Shown piece by piece: positions 26,101 to 33,764 of a stretch of DNA of 64,000 nt (within the stretch, counting starts at the first letter, position 1; every line of letters starts with the position of its first letter). The DNA comes from Fodinibius sp036381435. GTDB taxonomy: Bacteria; Bacteroidota; Rhodothermia; Balneolales; Balneolaceae. The stretch is taken from contig DASVCW010000026.1 of the NCBI GenBank assembly GCA_036381435.1, forward strand, positions 1 through 64,000, read 5' to 3'. The notes below the pieces were generated by a model that ran no database searches, had not been told where the DNA came from, and saw only the letters and a program-made list of their open reading frames with translations. The position numbers and the translations under genes are program-made.

Positions 26101-26574
26101 CTAATCCTTTCCAAAAAGATCGATAGTCCGGTTTATAGTTTCATCGAGTGATATAAAGGTTTCGGTTCTTTGCACTCCTCTTACTTTTTGGACTTTATCA
26201 TGAAGTACGCGGCGCAGATGCTGGGTATCTTTGCAAATAAGCTTAGCGAATATACTGTAACTTCCGGTTGTGTAGTTGACGTTAATGACTTCCGGTATTT
26301 CGCTCAACCCTTCTGCTGCTTCATCATACAATGAACTTTTTTCAAGATAGATGCCGAGAAAAGCCATAACATCATATCCAATACGGCTATAGTTAACCTT
26401 TAAGCGGCTCCCCTCAACGATCCCCATCTCTTTCATTTTCTTCATCCGCACGTGAATAGTACCTCCCGAAACGAATACCCGTTTGGCAATCTCGGTGTAG
26501 GGGAGATCTGCGTCTTCCATGAGCAAAGAAAGGATTTTTCGGTCGATATCGTCCAGTTCAAGAGATTTTTCCAT
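26101..26574 (-). CDS. Lrp/AsnC family transcriptional regulator
   Basis: A 157-residue regulator. Its N-terminal HTH (LDDIDRKILSLLMEDADLPY, then TEIAKRVFVSGGTIHVRMKK) is joined to a RAM ligand-binding domain (VNYTTGSYSIFAKLICKDTQ and HLRRVLHDKVQKVRGVQRTE). Such proteins form octamers that sense amino acids. The effector and targets are unknown. The AT-rich region upstream, including the palindrome at 26639-26654, is a plausible autoregulatory site. It is divergent from the tRNA-like gene. Confidence 0.92.
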   Translation of the reverse strand: MEKSLELDDIDRKILSLLMEDADLPYTEIAKRVFVSGGTIHVRMKKMKEMGIVEGSRLKVNYSRIGYDVMAFLGIYLEKSSLYDEAAEGLSEIPEVINVNYTTGSYSIFAKLICKDTQHLRRVLHDKVQKVRGVQRTETFISLDETINRTIDLFGKD

Positions 26575-26638
26575 TTAAGAAATAATAAAATTAAGGCTCA
26601 AAAAAGATATTAATTTTAGATATATGAAATAAAAGTAC

Positions 26639-26654
26639 AATAATTTTAATTATT
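26639..26654. promoter_or_regulatory. AT-rich palindrome upstream of the Lrp-type regulator
   Basis: AATAATT (26639-26645) and AATTATT (26648-26654) are perfect inverted arms with a 2-nt spacer in the Lrp/tRNA divergent region. Lrp-family proteins favour such AT-rich dyads. In a region this AT-rich, chance is possible. Confidence 0.35.
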
Positions 26655-26723
26655 ATCTAAAATAATAGCATGAATGAAATATTATTTTCAATAATAAACT
26701 ATTAGTAATAATTTATTTGCAAA

Positions 26724-26865
26724 TGCAGGGTGATGGAATTGGCAGACGTGCCCTCCTGTCCCGAGGGTGGTGAAACCGGGATAAACAGAGTATAATGTAT
26801 CGATCACTATGATTATTTGTACTAAGGCTAACCTCACCGTGGTGGTTCGAATCCACCCCCTGCAG
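26724..26865 (+). tRNA. Class II tRNA-like gene, anticodon GTC, 73-nt variable region
   Basis: A cloverleaf can be drawn. The acceptor TGCAGGG (26724-26730) pairs perfectly with CCCTGCA (26858-26864). The D-arm is ATG/CGT with a Leu-like loop GAATTGGCAGA. The anticodon stem CCCTC/GAGGG (26751-26755, 26763-26767) encloses loop CTGTCCC, giving anticodon GTC (26758-26760). The T-arm is GGTGG-TTCGAAT-CCACC (26841-26857), with discriminator G and no encoded CCA. Between anticodon arm and T-arm are 73 nt, whose ends can pair (GGTGA 26769-26773 with TCACC 26834-26838), making a very long variable arm. The body looks like tRNA-Leu or tRNA-Ser, but GTC is the Asp anticodon. It could be a special tRNA, a tRNA with an insertion, or a pseudogene. 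Confidence 0.7.
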
Positions 26866-26975
26866 CAATAAGACGTAGGTTCTCAATAAATGGTACTTTA
26901 AAAGTGCCTGGTGTTTTTGCTACTCTATTTTTAAAACCTTGTTTTTCTCTTACTTTTCTCTAAATTATCCTCATT

Positions 26976-27114
26976 CACCCCTAAATCCCCTAAAGGGGAC
27001 TTTTTGTTGCTAAGTTTAGAGAATAGAGGCCGGTTCAAAGGGGAACACTTGTTGTAATACTAACAAAAATTTAAAAGACGGTGGTTTGAAGTCCCTTTAG
27101 GGGATTTAGGGGTG
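26976..27114. repeat. MITE-like inverted pair of CCCCTAAATCCCCTAAAGGGG units
   Basis: CACCCCTAAATCCCCTAAAG continues to GGGACTT (26976-27002), and its near-perfect reverse complement lies at 27089-27114 (26 of 27 positions, one base missing). The inside is 86 bp without coding capacity. The left arm alone forms CCCC-TAAA-GGGG followed by a T-run. Confidence 0.75.
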
Positions 27115-27154
27115 CTTCTAAGCCCTTCCACCAATAACCTAATCATTAAGCATT

Positions 27155-27592
27155 ATGGAAAGTATAGAACTGAAAGTGGGATGGAAACGATGGTTGTTAA
27201 TGTTCGGGCTTAATGTAGCAGTCATTACAATAGTCCTGATAATTTTGACAGAGCATGAATTAACGCTTACAGCTATGTTTATAACATCTTTTGGTGCTAT
27301 TGTAGTTACAGCCGTTATTATGGCTGTCCACTCTCTCTTTCAAAGGAAAGTTACTTTGAATGCGGATATGATGGCCATTGAAGGATTCTCCACCAAAACT
27401 ATTTCCTATAAAGACATAGAAAAGATACAGGTAGGCTCAGGTGGCATCACCATTTACGGCAACGGACATAATGTTTCCATCACCAATCTTTATAAAGATT
27501 TCCCTGAGGCTATAGCTTTTCTCAAATCAAAAATTGACTTGCAGGGCGTCAAAATAATATGGGGCAGAAAAGAGATACCGCAAAGTGTTTAA
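27155..27592 (+). CDS. Small membrane protein with PH-like domain, unknown function
   Basis: A 145-residue protein with two N-terminal membrane helices (about residues 12-32 and 40-60: LLMFGLNVAVITIVLIIL, then FITSFGAIVVTAVIMAVHSL). A C-terminal beta-rich domain follows (VTLNADMMAIEGFSTKTISY, then DIEKIQVGSGGITIYGNGHN). This resembles bacterial PH-like domains in which KDIEKI contributes a strand. I do not recognise a named family. It is a single gene, convergent with the dipeptidase across two hairpins. Confidence 0.7.
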   Translation: MESIELKVGWKRWLLMFGLNVAVITIVLIILTEHELTLTAMFITSFGAIVVTAVIMAVHSLFQRKVTLNADMMAIEGFSTKTISYKDIEKIQVGSGGITIYGNGHNVSITNLYKDFPEAIAFLKSKIDLQGVKIIWGRKEIPQSV

Positions 27593-27593
27593 T

Positions 27594-27625
27594 TTCGTCA
27601 GATGGCCGGCTTGCCATCCGACGAA
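27594..27625. repeat. GTCRGATGGC hairpin
   Basis: TTCGTCAGATGGC (27594-27606) and GCCATCCGACGAA (27613-27625) pair with one mismatch. It directly follows the stop of the small membrane protein. Confidence 0.7.
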
Positions 27626-27671
27626 TTAGAAGAGGTAAAAGATGGTTAAGAAAAAAGTTCTCTTTCCCTAT

Positions 27672-27702
27672 CCATCGGACGGCAAAACCAGCCGTCTGAT
27701 GG
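27672..27702. repeat. ATCRGACGGC hairpin
   Basis: CCATCGGACGGC (27672-27683) and GCCGTCTGATGG (27691-27702) pair with one mismatch around a 7-nt loop. It lies just before the end of the minus-strand dipeptidase gene. It is a variant of the hairpin 70 bp away. Confidence 0.7.
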
Positions 27703-27709
27703 GGCAGTT

Positions 27710-29080
27710 TCACGAATACTCCGGTAACAACTCAAAAAACTTGGCCGAGGTTTGGATACCGCGATAAAAATCCTTTAGCGCGAACTTTTCATTGGGAGAG
27801 TGAATCGCATCACTGTTGAGTCCAAAGCCCATTAAAATAGACTGAACGCCGAGAATCTTTTGAAAATCAGCAACGATGGGAATGGAACCTCCTTCACGCG
27901 AGAAAAGTGGTTCTTTTCCATAAACCTCTTCGAAGGCTTTTCCGGCCGCCTTTAATCCATAAAAAGATAAATCGGTAATGGATGGATGTCCGCCATGATG
28001 TGCTGTTACTTTCACACTCACCGTTTCCGGGGCCAGTGATTCTACATGAGCCTGGAATAACTTTGCAATTATTTTCGGGTCCTGATCAGGAACCAGTCGC
28101 ATACTTACCTTAGCCCCCGCTTTAGATGGCAACACCGTTTTGGCACCTTCTCCCTGGTAGCCGCTCCATAAGCCATTCACATCCAGTGTGGGACGGGCGG
28201 AAGCACGCTCCAAAGTGGAGTATCCTTTTTCGCCGTTTACCGCTTTTAACCCTAAATTCTTTTTGTAGCCTTCTTCATCGAACGGTAGCTTTTTGTAGGC
28301 TTCGCGGTCTTCTTCGCTGAGATCAGCTACATCATCATAAAAGCCGGGAATTTGAATAACGCCATCATCATTCTTAAGCTTCGCGATGATTTCACACAGC
28401 ACATTTGCGGGATTTTCAACCGCGCCGCCGTAAACCCCTGAATGCAAATCACGGTTGGGACCGGTCACTTCAATTTCCATATAAGCCAATCCACGCAGTC
28501 CATAGGTGATCGAAGGCGTATCTTCGGCGAACATAGCGGTATCAGAGATTAGCACCATATCACATTCGAGCAGTTCTTTGTGCTCTTCGATGAAAGGTAC
28601 CAGGTTGGGTGAGCCGATTTCTTCTTCACCCTCAAAAATGAACTTTACATTAGCAGGGAAATCATGATTGGATTTTAAATATGCTTCGAGTGCTTTTACA
28701 TGAGTGAAGGATTGTCCCTTGTCGTCGCTGGCACCACGGGCGTAAATATTACCATTACGAACGGTAGGCTCGAAGGGAGCCGTTTCCCATAAATCCAGCG
28801 GATCGGGCGGCTGCACATCATAGTGCCCGTAAACCAGTACCGTAGGTTTCGATTCATCTGTTATCAGTTCACCGTAGACAATAGGATTTCCCTCTGTTTT
28901 AAATATCTCCGCACGATCCAGCTCGAGTGATTTGAGCTTGTCAACCAGGAAATTAGCAGCATCACTGACATCACCCTTATGCTTAGAACTCGTGCTGATG
29001 CTCGGAATGCGCAAAAATTCAAAAAGCTCTTCTTTAAACTGTTCTTTATTTGTATCAATAAAATCTTGTACGGTGGTCAT
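27710..29080 (-). CDS. M20 family dipeptidase
   Basis: A 456-residue zinc exopeptidase of the ArgE/DapE/CPG2 (M20) family. The metal and catalytic sites are visible: VLVYGHYDVQPPDP (His ligand and Asp), YARGASDDKGQ (bridging Asp), FEGEEEIGSPNL (general base Glu and ligand Glu), LISDTAMF (Asp ligand) and SDAIHSPNEKF (His ligand). The lid/dimerisation domain lies between ~210 and 365 (LRGLAYMEIEVTGPNRDLHS). There is no signal peptide, so it probably hydrolyses peptides in the cytosol. Monocistronic. Confidence 0.95.
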   Translation of the reverse strand: MTTVQDFIDTNKEQFKEELFEFLRIPSISTSSKHKGDVSDAANFLVDKLKSLELDRAEIFKTEGNPIVYGELITDESKPTVLVYGHYDVQPPDPLDLWETAPFEPTVRNGNIYARGASDDKGQSFTHVKALEAYLKSNHDFPANVKFIFEGEEEIGSPNLVPFIEEHKELLECDMVLISDTAMFAEDTPSITYGLRGLAYMEIEVTGPNRDLHSGVYGGAVENPANVLCEIIAKLKNDDGVIQIPGFYDDVADLSEEDREAYKKLPFDEEGYKKNLGLKAVNGEKGYSTLERASARPTLDVNGLWSGYQGEGAKTVLPSKAGAKVSMRLVPDQDPKIIAKLFQAHVESLAPETVSVKVTAHHGGHPSITDLSFYGLKAAGKAFEEVYGKEPLFSREGGSIPIVADFQKILGVQSILMGFGLNSDAIHSPNEKFALKDFYRGIQTSAKFFELLPEYS

Positions 29081-29204
29081 AATTAATTTTTGAGATTATA
29101 AAATATTCTTATTGATCAGCTATCAAATTTGCAGCTTACATCCTCTAGCTTCTAACTCCCGGCTTTCAAAATTCGTTTAAATCTGTACAAATCTATGGCT
29201 AAAG

Positions 29205-29987
29205 CTACAAAACCATGATTTCACTGCCCGGTACCCAGCCGTAAAGGCCGTTGCTCATTCTAACATATTTCCATCCCGGGTAGGGGCCGCTTTTATAATG
29301 GTCAACGGTGAAAGTATAGCCTTCAAATGCCTGGCTGACTAATGACGCTTCAATTCTCGGTTCTTCATAAACCGGTGCTTCTTCGGTAACCATTACGGCT
29401 GTACTATAGCGATCGCCCACATATTGAGTGTAAAATCCGCCGGCTACAAGTAAAATAGATAAACTGATAATAACATATCCGCCAATGCTGAGAAACCGGG
29501 GATGCCAACCGATGAACCAGTGAGCAATATAGATCAAAATACCAATATTCAACAGGATGATGCCGAGAGCTAAAAGGGTAGAACTTCCTACATTATTTTG
29601 GAGCCAGTGAGTGGCTACATCCCATGGAAGCTTCGGTAGTACTGCTGACTGACGGCTAAATTGTGTTTCCACATATTCGAGTGCCTGTTTTGCTTCATCT
29701 TCGATAGCATCGAACTGAGCGGCTTTTAAAAAATAAAATTTGGCTTTTCCGAGCGAATCAATCCGCTGGTAGCTGATGCCCAAATTCAAATAGAGAGCTC
29801 CCGAAACGGTATTTTGCGCAATGATATCTTTGTAAAGAGAAATGGCCTTTTTGTAGCGACGCGATTCCAATTGCTGATTCGCGCGATCAAACAAAGCTTG
29901 TGGATTTTGCTGTCCATAGCTAACCATCGTACCGGTGAGTACGAAGAAAATTGCTATTATTATTTTCTGAAAGGAAGAAACAGCCAC
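29205..29987 (-). CDS. batE: BatE-like protein (TPR, membrane helices, SH3)
   Basis: A protein of about 260 residues. It has an N-terminal signal or TM segment (FQKIIIAIFFVLTGTMVSYG) and TPR repeats (ALFDRANQQLESRRYKKAIS, YLNLGISYQRIDSLGKAKFY). Two central membrane helices (~residues 133-155 and 165-187) precede a C-terminal SH3-like domain (AVMVTEEAPVYEEPRIEASL, YPGWKYVRMSNGLYGWVPGS). This is the BatE layout from the Bacteroides aerotolerance operon. The frame is open back to an ATG at 30092 inside batD, but that extension has no signal sequence. The GTG at 29987, 2 bp after the batD stop with AAAAAGG upstream, is my choice. Confidence 0.8.
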   Translation of the reverse strand: MAVSSFQKIIIAIFFVLTGTMVSYGQQNPQALFDRANQQLESRRYKKAISLYKDIIAQNTVSGALYLNLGISYQRIDSLGKAKFYFLKAAQFDAIEDEAKQALEYVETQFSRQSAVLPKLPWDVATHWLQNNVGSSTLLALGIILLNIGILIYIAHWFIGWHPRFLSIGGYVIISLSILLVAGGFYTQYVGDRYSTAVMVTEEAPVYEEPRIEASLVSQAFEGYTFTVDHYKSGPYPGWKYVRMSNGLYGWVPGSEIMVL

Positions 29988-29989
29988 AG

Positions 29990-31768
29990 TTAAAGTACCT
30001 TTTTCAATTTGTCGAGTGTGCTTTGGGCAAGCCCTACATGAGATTTTAAATATTCGTGTGATGTCGAAGGCGCATAGCTGATGGAAGCGCATTTTTCCAG
30101 CAGCATATGTACATTTTTGACCAGATTTTTATCAATATTTTGCTGCTCAAGCGCCTTGATGTAATCATCATTCGAAAGTCCTGCCTGAGATAGTGAAAGC
30201 CGGTCGCTGATAAAACCGGTGATCGCCTTTTGCAGCATATTATAAGCTTGTTTGATTTCACCTTTTTCTGATAACAAGACCGCTTCATCCAAACGTTCGG
30301 CCGCCTTGCCCGATGCTTTTTGAGAACGAGCGAAACCTTGGTTGTTGACCATTTTATGTCTGTAGGTTTTTTGCCAATACCCAACTCCTAAAATCAGCAG
30401 CGGCAGCGCAATGCCGGCCCAAAACCACCAGTAAGAAAGTAGTCTTGTGCTTTGTGGGCTCACCCAGTTTGCTAATCCCATAACGGGATTTATATCCAGC
30501 GCGGCCGGGCTTTCAACCGTTGCTATGGCATCAAGGTTTCGTTTCACCTCAAAATTCAAAGCGGGAAGTGTTTCGGTGATATATTGATTTTCAGAAGGGT
30601 CAAAATAAGCTACTTCTTTTGCAGGGATGGAATAACTGCCCGGTGAACGTGCAATCAAAATATCCGTAAAAACTTTAGTGCCGCTGATCACCTCATCCCG
30701 GCGATTTAAATTGGTGTTCATCTGCGGCTCATAAACCTCCAGTCCCTCCGGCAATTCATACTGCGGCTTGGGAAGCAACGGAATATTGCCGGTGCCTTCA
30801 ATACGGGTGGTAATTTCAATCGTTTCACCCGCAACCGCATTTTTTGTGCTTATGTTTCGGGTAATGTCGAAATGCCCCACGGCGCCAATGTACTCAGCGC
30901 CTTCAATGGGCGGCAAGGATTCAACCTGTAATTCAATCGCTTCGGTTTCAAGTTCAATTCTTCGTTGGTTACTGCCGAATCCTCCAAAAAAGCTGCTGAA
31001 AGGGCTTCGGGAAGGTTCAGATCGAACAGCTACAATAATTTCGTAGGGACTGACCTGGAGTGTGCCGGCTTTAGTAGGGAAAAGCGCAAATTTCAACAAG
31101 CGGGCTTTTCGGTAGCGTACTCCGTCAATAATGGTGGACTGTGCCTGAGGACGTCCCGGTAATTCAAGTTCTTCCTTCCAAAAACCCTGCGCCTTCCATC
31201 CCGGTACGGGTTGGTACGAATTGACTTCAATTCCGTCTTTAAAATATAATACAACATCGGCAATTACCTGCTGGCCAATCACCGGATTTTTATCAGAAAG
31301 CTGCAGCTCTAAAAAAATATCGGGACGACTACTTTCATCTGCTGACGAAGTGTTGCGGCTTACTACTTTTACATCAATAGCATCAGTTTCATACTGTTTA
31401 CCATCAATGGTAATATTTACAGGCGGAATTTTATAGTTGCCTTCTTCCTGGGCAATCAGACTGTAACTGTAGGTGTAAGATGTGCTGCTTTTGCCATTTA
31501 TGAAGCGATAACTGCGGGAAGTGGATGGTATATTACTAAGCAGGCGAAATCCTTCAAATTCAGGGAGGTCCGGCCGCGAAACGTTACTAAAATCACCACT
31601 TACACTTACCGAAAGCTTTACGTACTCACCGAAGTAAATTGCTGTTTCTGATACACTCGCATTAACAGATATCGAAGACTGACCAAAAGCCTGCCCTGAA
31701 AGCAGTACCGGCAGCATTGCTAAAAAGCCCGCTAAGTGAAAGAACCTACCAATCCTTCGCATTCGCAT
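29990..31768 (-). CDS. batD: BatD-like protein
   Basis: About 592 residues: a signal peptide (RFFHLAGFLAMLPVLLSGQA, then FGQSS) and BatD Ig-like beta domains, beginning ISVNASVSETAIYFGEYVKL and including FRLLSNIPSTSRSYRFINGK. A membrane helix near residue 435 (WWFWAGIALPLLILGVGYW) leads to a cytosolic helical tail. Bat proteins act at the cell envelope with MoxR-type ATPases; the precise function is unresolved. The frame opens at a TTG at 31783; the ATG at 31768 is more plausible, overlapping the end of batC by 23 bp. Confidence 0.85.
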   Translation of the reverse strand: MRMRRIGRFFHLAGFLAMLPVLLSGQAFGQSSISVNASVSETAIYFGEYVKLSVSVSGDFSNVSRPDLPEFEGFRLLSNIPSTSRSYRFINGKSSTSYTYSYSLIAQEEGNYKIPPVNITIDGKQYETDAIDVKVVSRNTSSADESSRPDIFLELQLSDKNPVIGQQVIADVVLYFKDGIEVNSYQPVPGWKAQGFWKEELELPGRPQAQSTIIDGVRYRKARLLKFALFPTKAGTLQVSPYEIIVAVRSEPSRSPFSSFFGGFGSNQRRIELETEAIELQVESLPPIEGAEYIGAVGHFDITRNISTKNAVAGETIEITTRIEGTGNIPLLPKPQYELPEGLEVYEPQMNTNLNRRDEVISGTKVFTDILIARSPGSYSIPAKEVAYFDPSENQYITETLPALNFEVKRNLDAIATVESPAALDINPVMGLANWVSPQSTRLLSYWWFWAGIALPLLILGVGYWQKTYRHKMVNNQGFARSQKASGKAAERLDEAVLLSEKGEIKQAYNMLQKAITGFISDRLSLSQAGLSNDDYIKALEQQNIDKNLVKNVHMLLEKCASISYAPSTSHEYLKSHVGLAQSTLDKLKKVL

Positions 31769-32462
31769 TTGGAGTTGATTCAACGTTTCTTTTTTTGAAT
31801 TGTTTAAGCAGTTCTTTCTCTTTTTGCTCCAGGGCTTTCAGAATTTTTTCGGCTTCAGCCTTACTCATTTGATTACGTTGCTGTTGCTGCTGTGGATTTT
31901 GCTGCTGGTTTTGTCCGCTCTGCTGTGGGTTTTGCTGTTGTTGGTTCTGCTTATTCTGGCCGTTTTTATTCTGCTGAGAATTTTGCTGGTCCCGGTTTTT
32001 CTGGTTCTGTTGATTATTGCCCTGCTGTTGCTGCTTCTTCTTTTTCTTTTGTTGCTGTTCTTTTTGTTTCGCCAATTCAAAATTGTGTTTCGCATCGGGA
32101 TCTTTAGCAATATAACGAAGCGATTTTTTGTACGATTTTACTGCCTTACCCCACTTTTTAGTGTTTGAGTAAATGTTACCGATGTTATAATCCGCCTTGG
32201 CATCCAGTTTAGGATCATCCACCATGGCTTTAAATTGTTCCAAAGTGCGAATGGCCGCTTCACTCCTTCCGGCTTTAGCCAGAGCATTTCCAAGATTGAA
32301 ATATAGCTTTGCGTTTTCGGGATTATCGTTAATCGCCTTTTTATACAAGCTGATCGCCTTTTCATAATCGCCGTTATTATAGGCCTCATTAGCTTTACGA
32401 GCGTCATCCAGCGAAGCACCCATTAGTAAAAAGCCTAGTAATGTGATAAGGAAATATTTCAT
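31746..32462 (-). CDS. batC: BatC-like TPR protein with poly-Gln/Lys/Asn tail
   Basis: A 238-residue protein. The signal peptide is KYFLITLLGFLLMGASL. Three to four TPR units follow (ARKANEAYNNGDYEKAISLY, AKLYFNLGNALAKAGRSEAA, ADYNIGNIYSNTKKWGKAVK). The region ~residues 135-210 is almost only Gln, Lys and Asn, then the tail EKEKELLKQFKKRNVES. The repetitive DNA produces long open frames on the opposite strand (31800-32168), which I reject. It is the first gene of batC-batD-batE. The VWA genes batA/batB and the MoxR ATPase that normally precede it are not in the window. Confidence 0.83.
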   Translation of the reverse strand: MKYFLITLLGFLLMGASLDDARKANEAYNNGDYEKAISLYKKAINDNPENAKLYFNLGNALAKAGRSEAAIRTLEQFKAMVDDPKLDAKADYNIGNIYSNTKKWGKAVKSYKKSLRYIAKDPDAKHNFELAKQKEQQQKKKKKQQQQGNNQQNQKNRDQQNSQQNKNGQNKQNQQQQNPQQSGQNQQQNPQQQQQRNQMSKAEAEKILKALEQKEKELLKQFKKRNVESTPNANAKDW

Positions 32463-32490
32463 GAAAATTATAAATCATTTAACGATCTAT

Positions 32491-32646
32491 GTCATCTCGA
32501 GCAGAATCCCGATGAATTTTCGGGGTGCAGTCGAGAGATCTCATCCGTTATGAACCGGCAGTTCCTTTTTACTATAGTTACCAACTATTTTCATAGTTGA
32601 TTTCTCCGCTCCGTTCGCTAAAAACGCGGCCTCCGGTCGAAATGAC
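32491..32646. repeat. MITE-like element copy 2
   Basis: The ends GTCATCTCGA (32491-32500) and TCGAAATGAC (32637-32646) match the terminal repeats of the element at 1808-1964, with one change. The length is 156 against 157 bp. Shared inner strings are GAGAGATCTCATC and GATTTCTCCG. It fills the gap between yebC and batC. Confidence 0.72.
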
Positions 32647-32724
32647 AACAAGGAAAACAAGCCATAACTTATGAAACAGTAACTTCAACCAGTTAACGTA
32701 TTGCTTTTGGCCGAAATTGTAAAT

Positions 32725-33486
32725 TCAACTTAATTGCTCTGCTACGGCCAGGGTTTCTTCATCCATCATCATATTGGTGAAGACATTGGAAACATCATCA
32801 TTATCTTCAAAGTTTTCCATCAGTTTCAAGTTCGATTCGGCTACTTCAGGGTCAACTTTGACATCCGTCATCGGGATGCGAACCAATTCTGCCGATTCTA
32901 TATCAAAATTCTGCTCTTCGAGGTTCTTACGCACATCATACATTGCTTCGCGGGCGGTGGTTACCAGGAAGAATCCTTCATCGTTTTCTATGTCCTCCGC
33001 TCCGGCATCAATAGCATACAGCATAAATTTCTCCTCGTCATGATCTTCTGCTTTAACCCGGATCATCCCTTTTTGTTCAAATAAATAACTGACCGAACCA
33101 TCCGTGCCGAGATTGCCTCCCTGCTTTGAAAAAATGTGGCGAATTTCACCCACCGTACGGTTATAATTATTGGTAGTCACTTCAATAAAATAAGCGATTC
33201 CGCCCGGGCCGTAGCCTTCATAGGTAGCATCTTCATAACGTCCGTCGCCCTCATCAAGCTCACCGGTGCCCTTTTTAATGGCCCGCTCGATATTGTCTTT
33301 GGGTACATTGTCACTTTTGGCGTTATTCAGGGCTACGCTAAGACGTGCATTCATGTTGGGATCACCTCCGCCTTCACGTGCCGCAACAGTAATTTCCCGC
33401 AAATGTTTATTAAATACTTTTGCCCGTTTTTTGTCTTCCCGGGCTTTTTTATGCTTTATATTTGACCATTTGGAATGACCTGCCAT
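32725..33486 (-). CDS. yebC: YebC/PmpR family protein (TACO1-like)
   Basis: A 253-residue protein with the canonical start MAGHSKWSNIKHKKAREDKK and the family motifs RLSVALNNAKSDNVPKDNIE, AIKKGTGELD and YEGYGPGGIAYFIEVTTNNY. Members of the family are annotated as transcriptional regulators, and some relieve ribosome stalling at proline-rich stretches (TACO1 in mitochondria). It is cytosolic. It is a single gene, separated from batC by the repeat at 32491-32646. Confidence 0.96.
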   Translation of the reverse strand: MAGHSKWSNIKHKKAREDKKRAKVFNKHLREITVAAREGGGDPNMNARLSVALNNAKSDNVPKDNIERAIKKGTGELDEGDGRYEDATYEGYGPGGIAYFIEVTTNNYNRTVGEIRHIFSKQGGNLGTDGSVSYLFEQKGMIRVKAEDHDEEKFMLYAIDAGAEDIENDEGFFLVTTAREAMYDVRKNLEEQNFDIESAELVRIPMTDVKVDPEVAESNLKLMENFEDNDDVSNVFTNMMMDEETLAVAEQLS

Positions 33487-33764
33487 TTCAATTACGAATT
33501 ATGAGTTATTAATTATTGCCGAAGGCATCCCTTCGGGAGAATTACAAGCTCCAAAAGACTACAATATAACAGATTGATGCCTTTCCAGCTAACCGCGATT
33601 TTTATAAGATTTAATTTTTAATGCTGATAAATCAGTAACTTTAGGTAAAACAAAATTTTTTGTTAAGAAAATGGATTTTCGAGGACCGGAAATTAGGTGA
33701 TGAAGTTTTTTGTTTGCGATTATTGAACCATTTCGACTTTAAAAAAACCGTAAGAAATATTAGC

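Noticed and set aside
26768..26840. Group I intron inside the tRNA-like gene
   Set aside because: 73 nt is far too short for a group I intron, and it lies between anticodon and T arms rather than in the anticodon loop; a long variable arm fits better.
26976..27114. CRISPR-like repeat array
   Set aside because: There are only two units, inverted rather than direct, with no spacers and no cas genes in the window.
31800..32168. Leu-rich plus-strand frame that looks like a membrane protein
   Set aside because: It is the complement of the poly-Gln/Lys/Asn tail of batC; CAG/AAG repeats read backwards give Leu codons.
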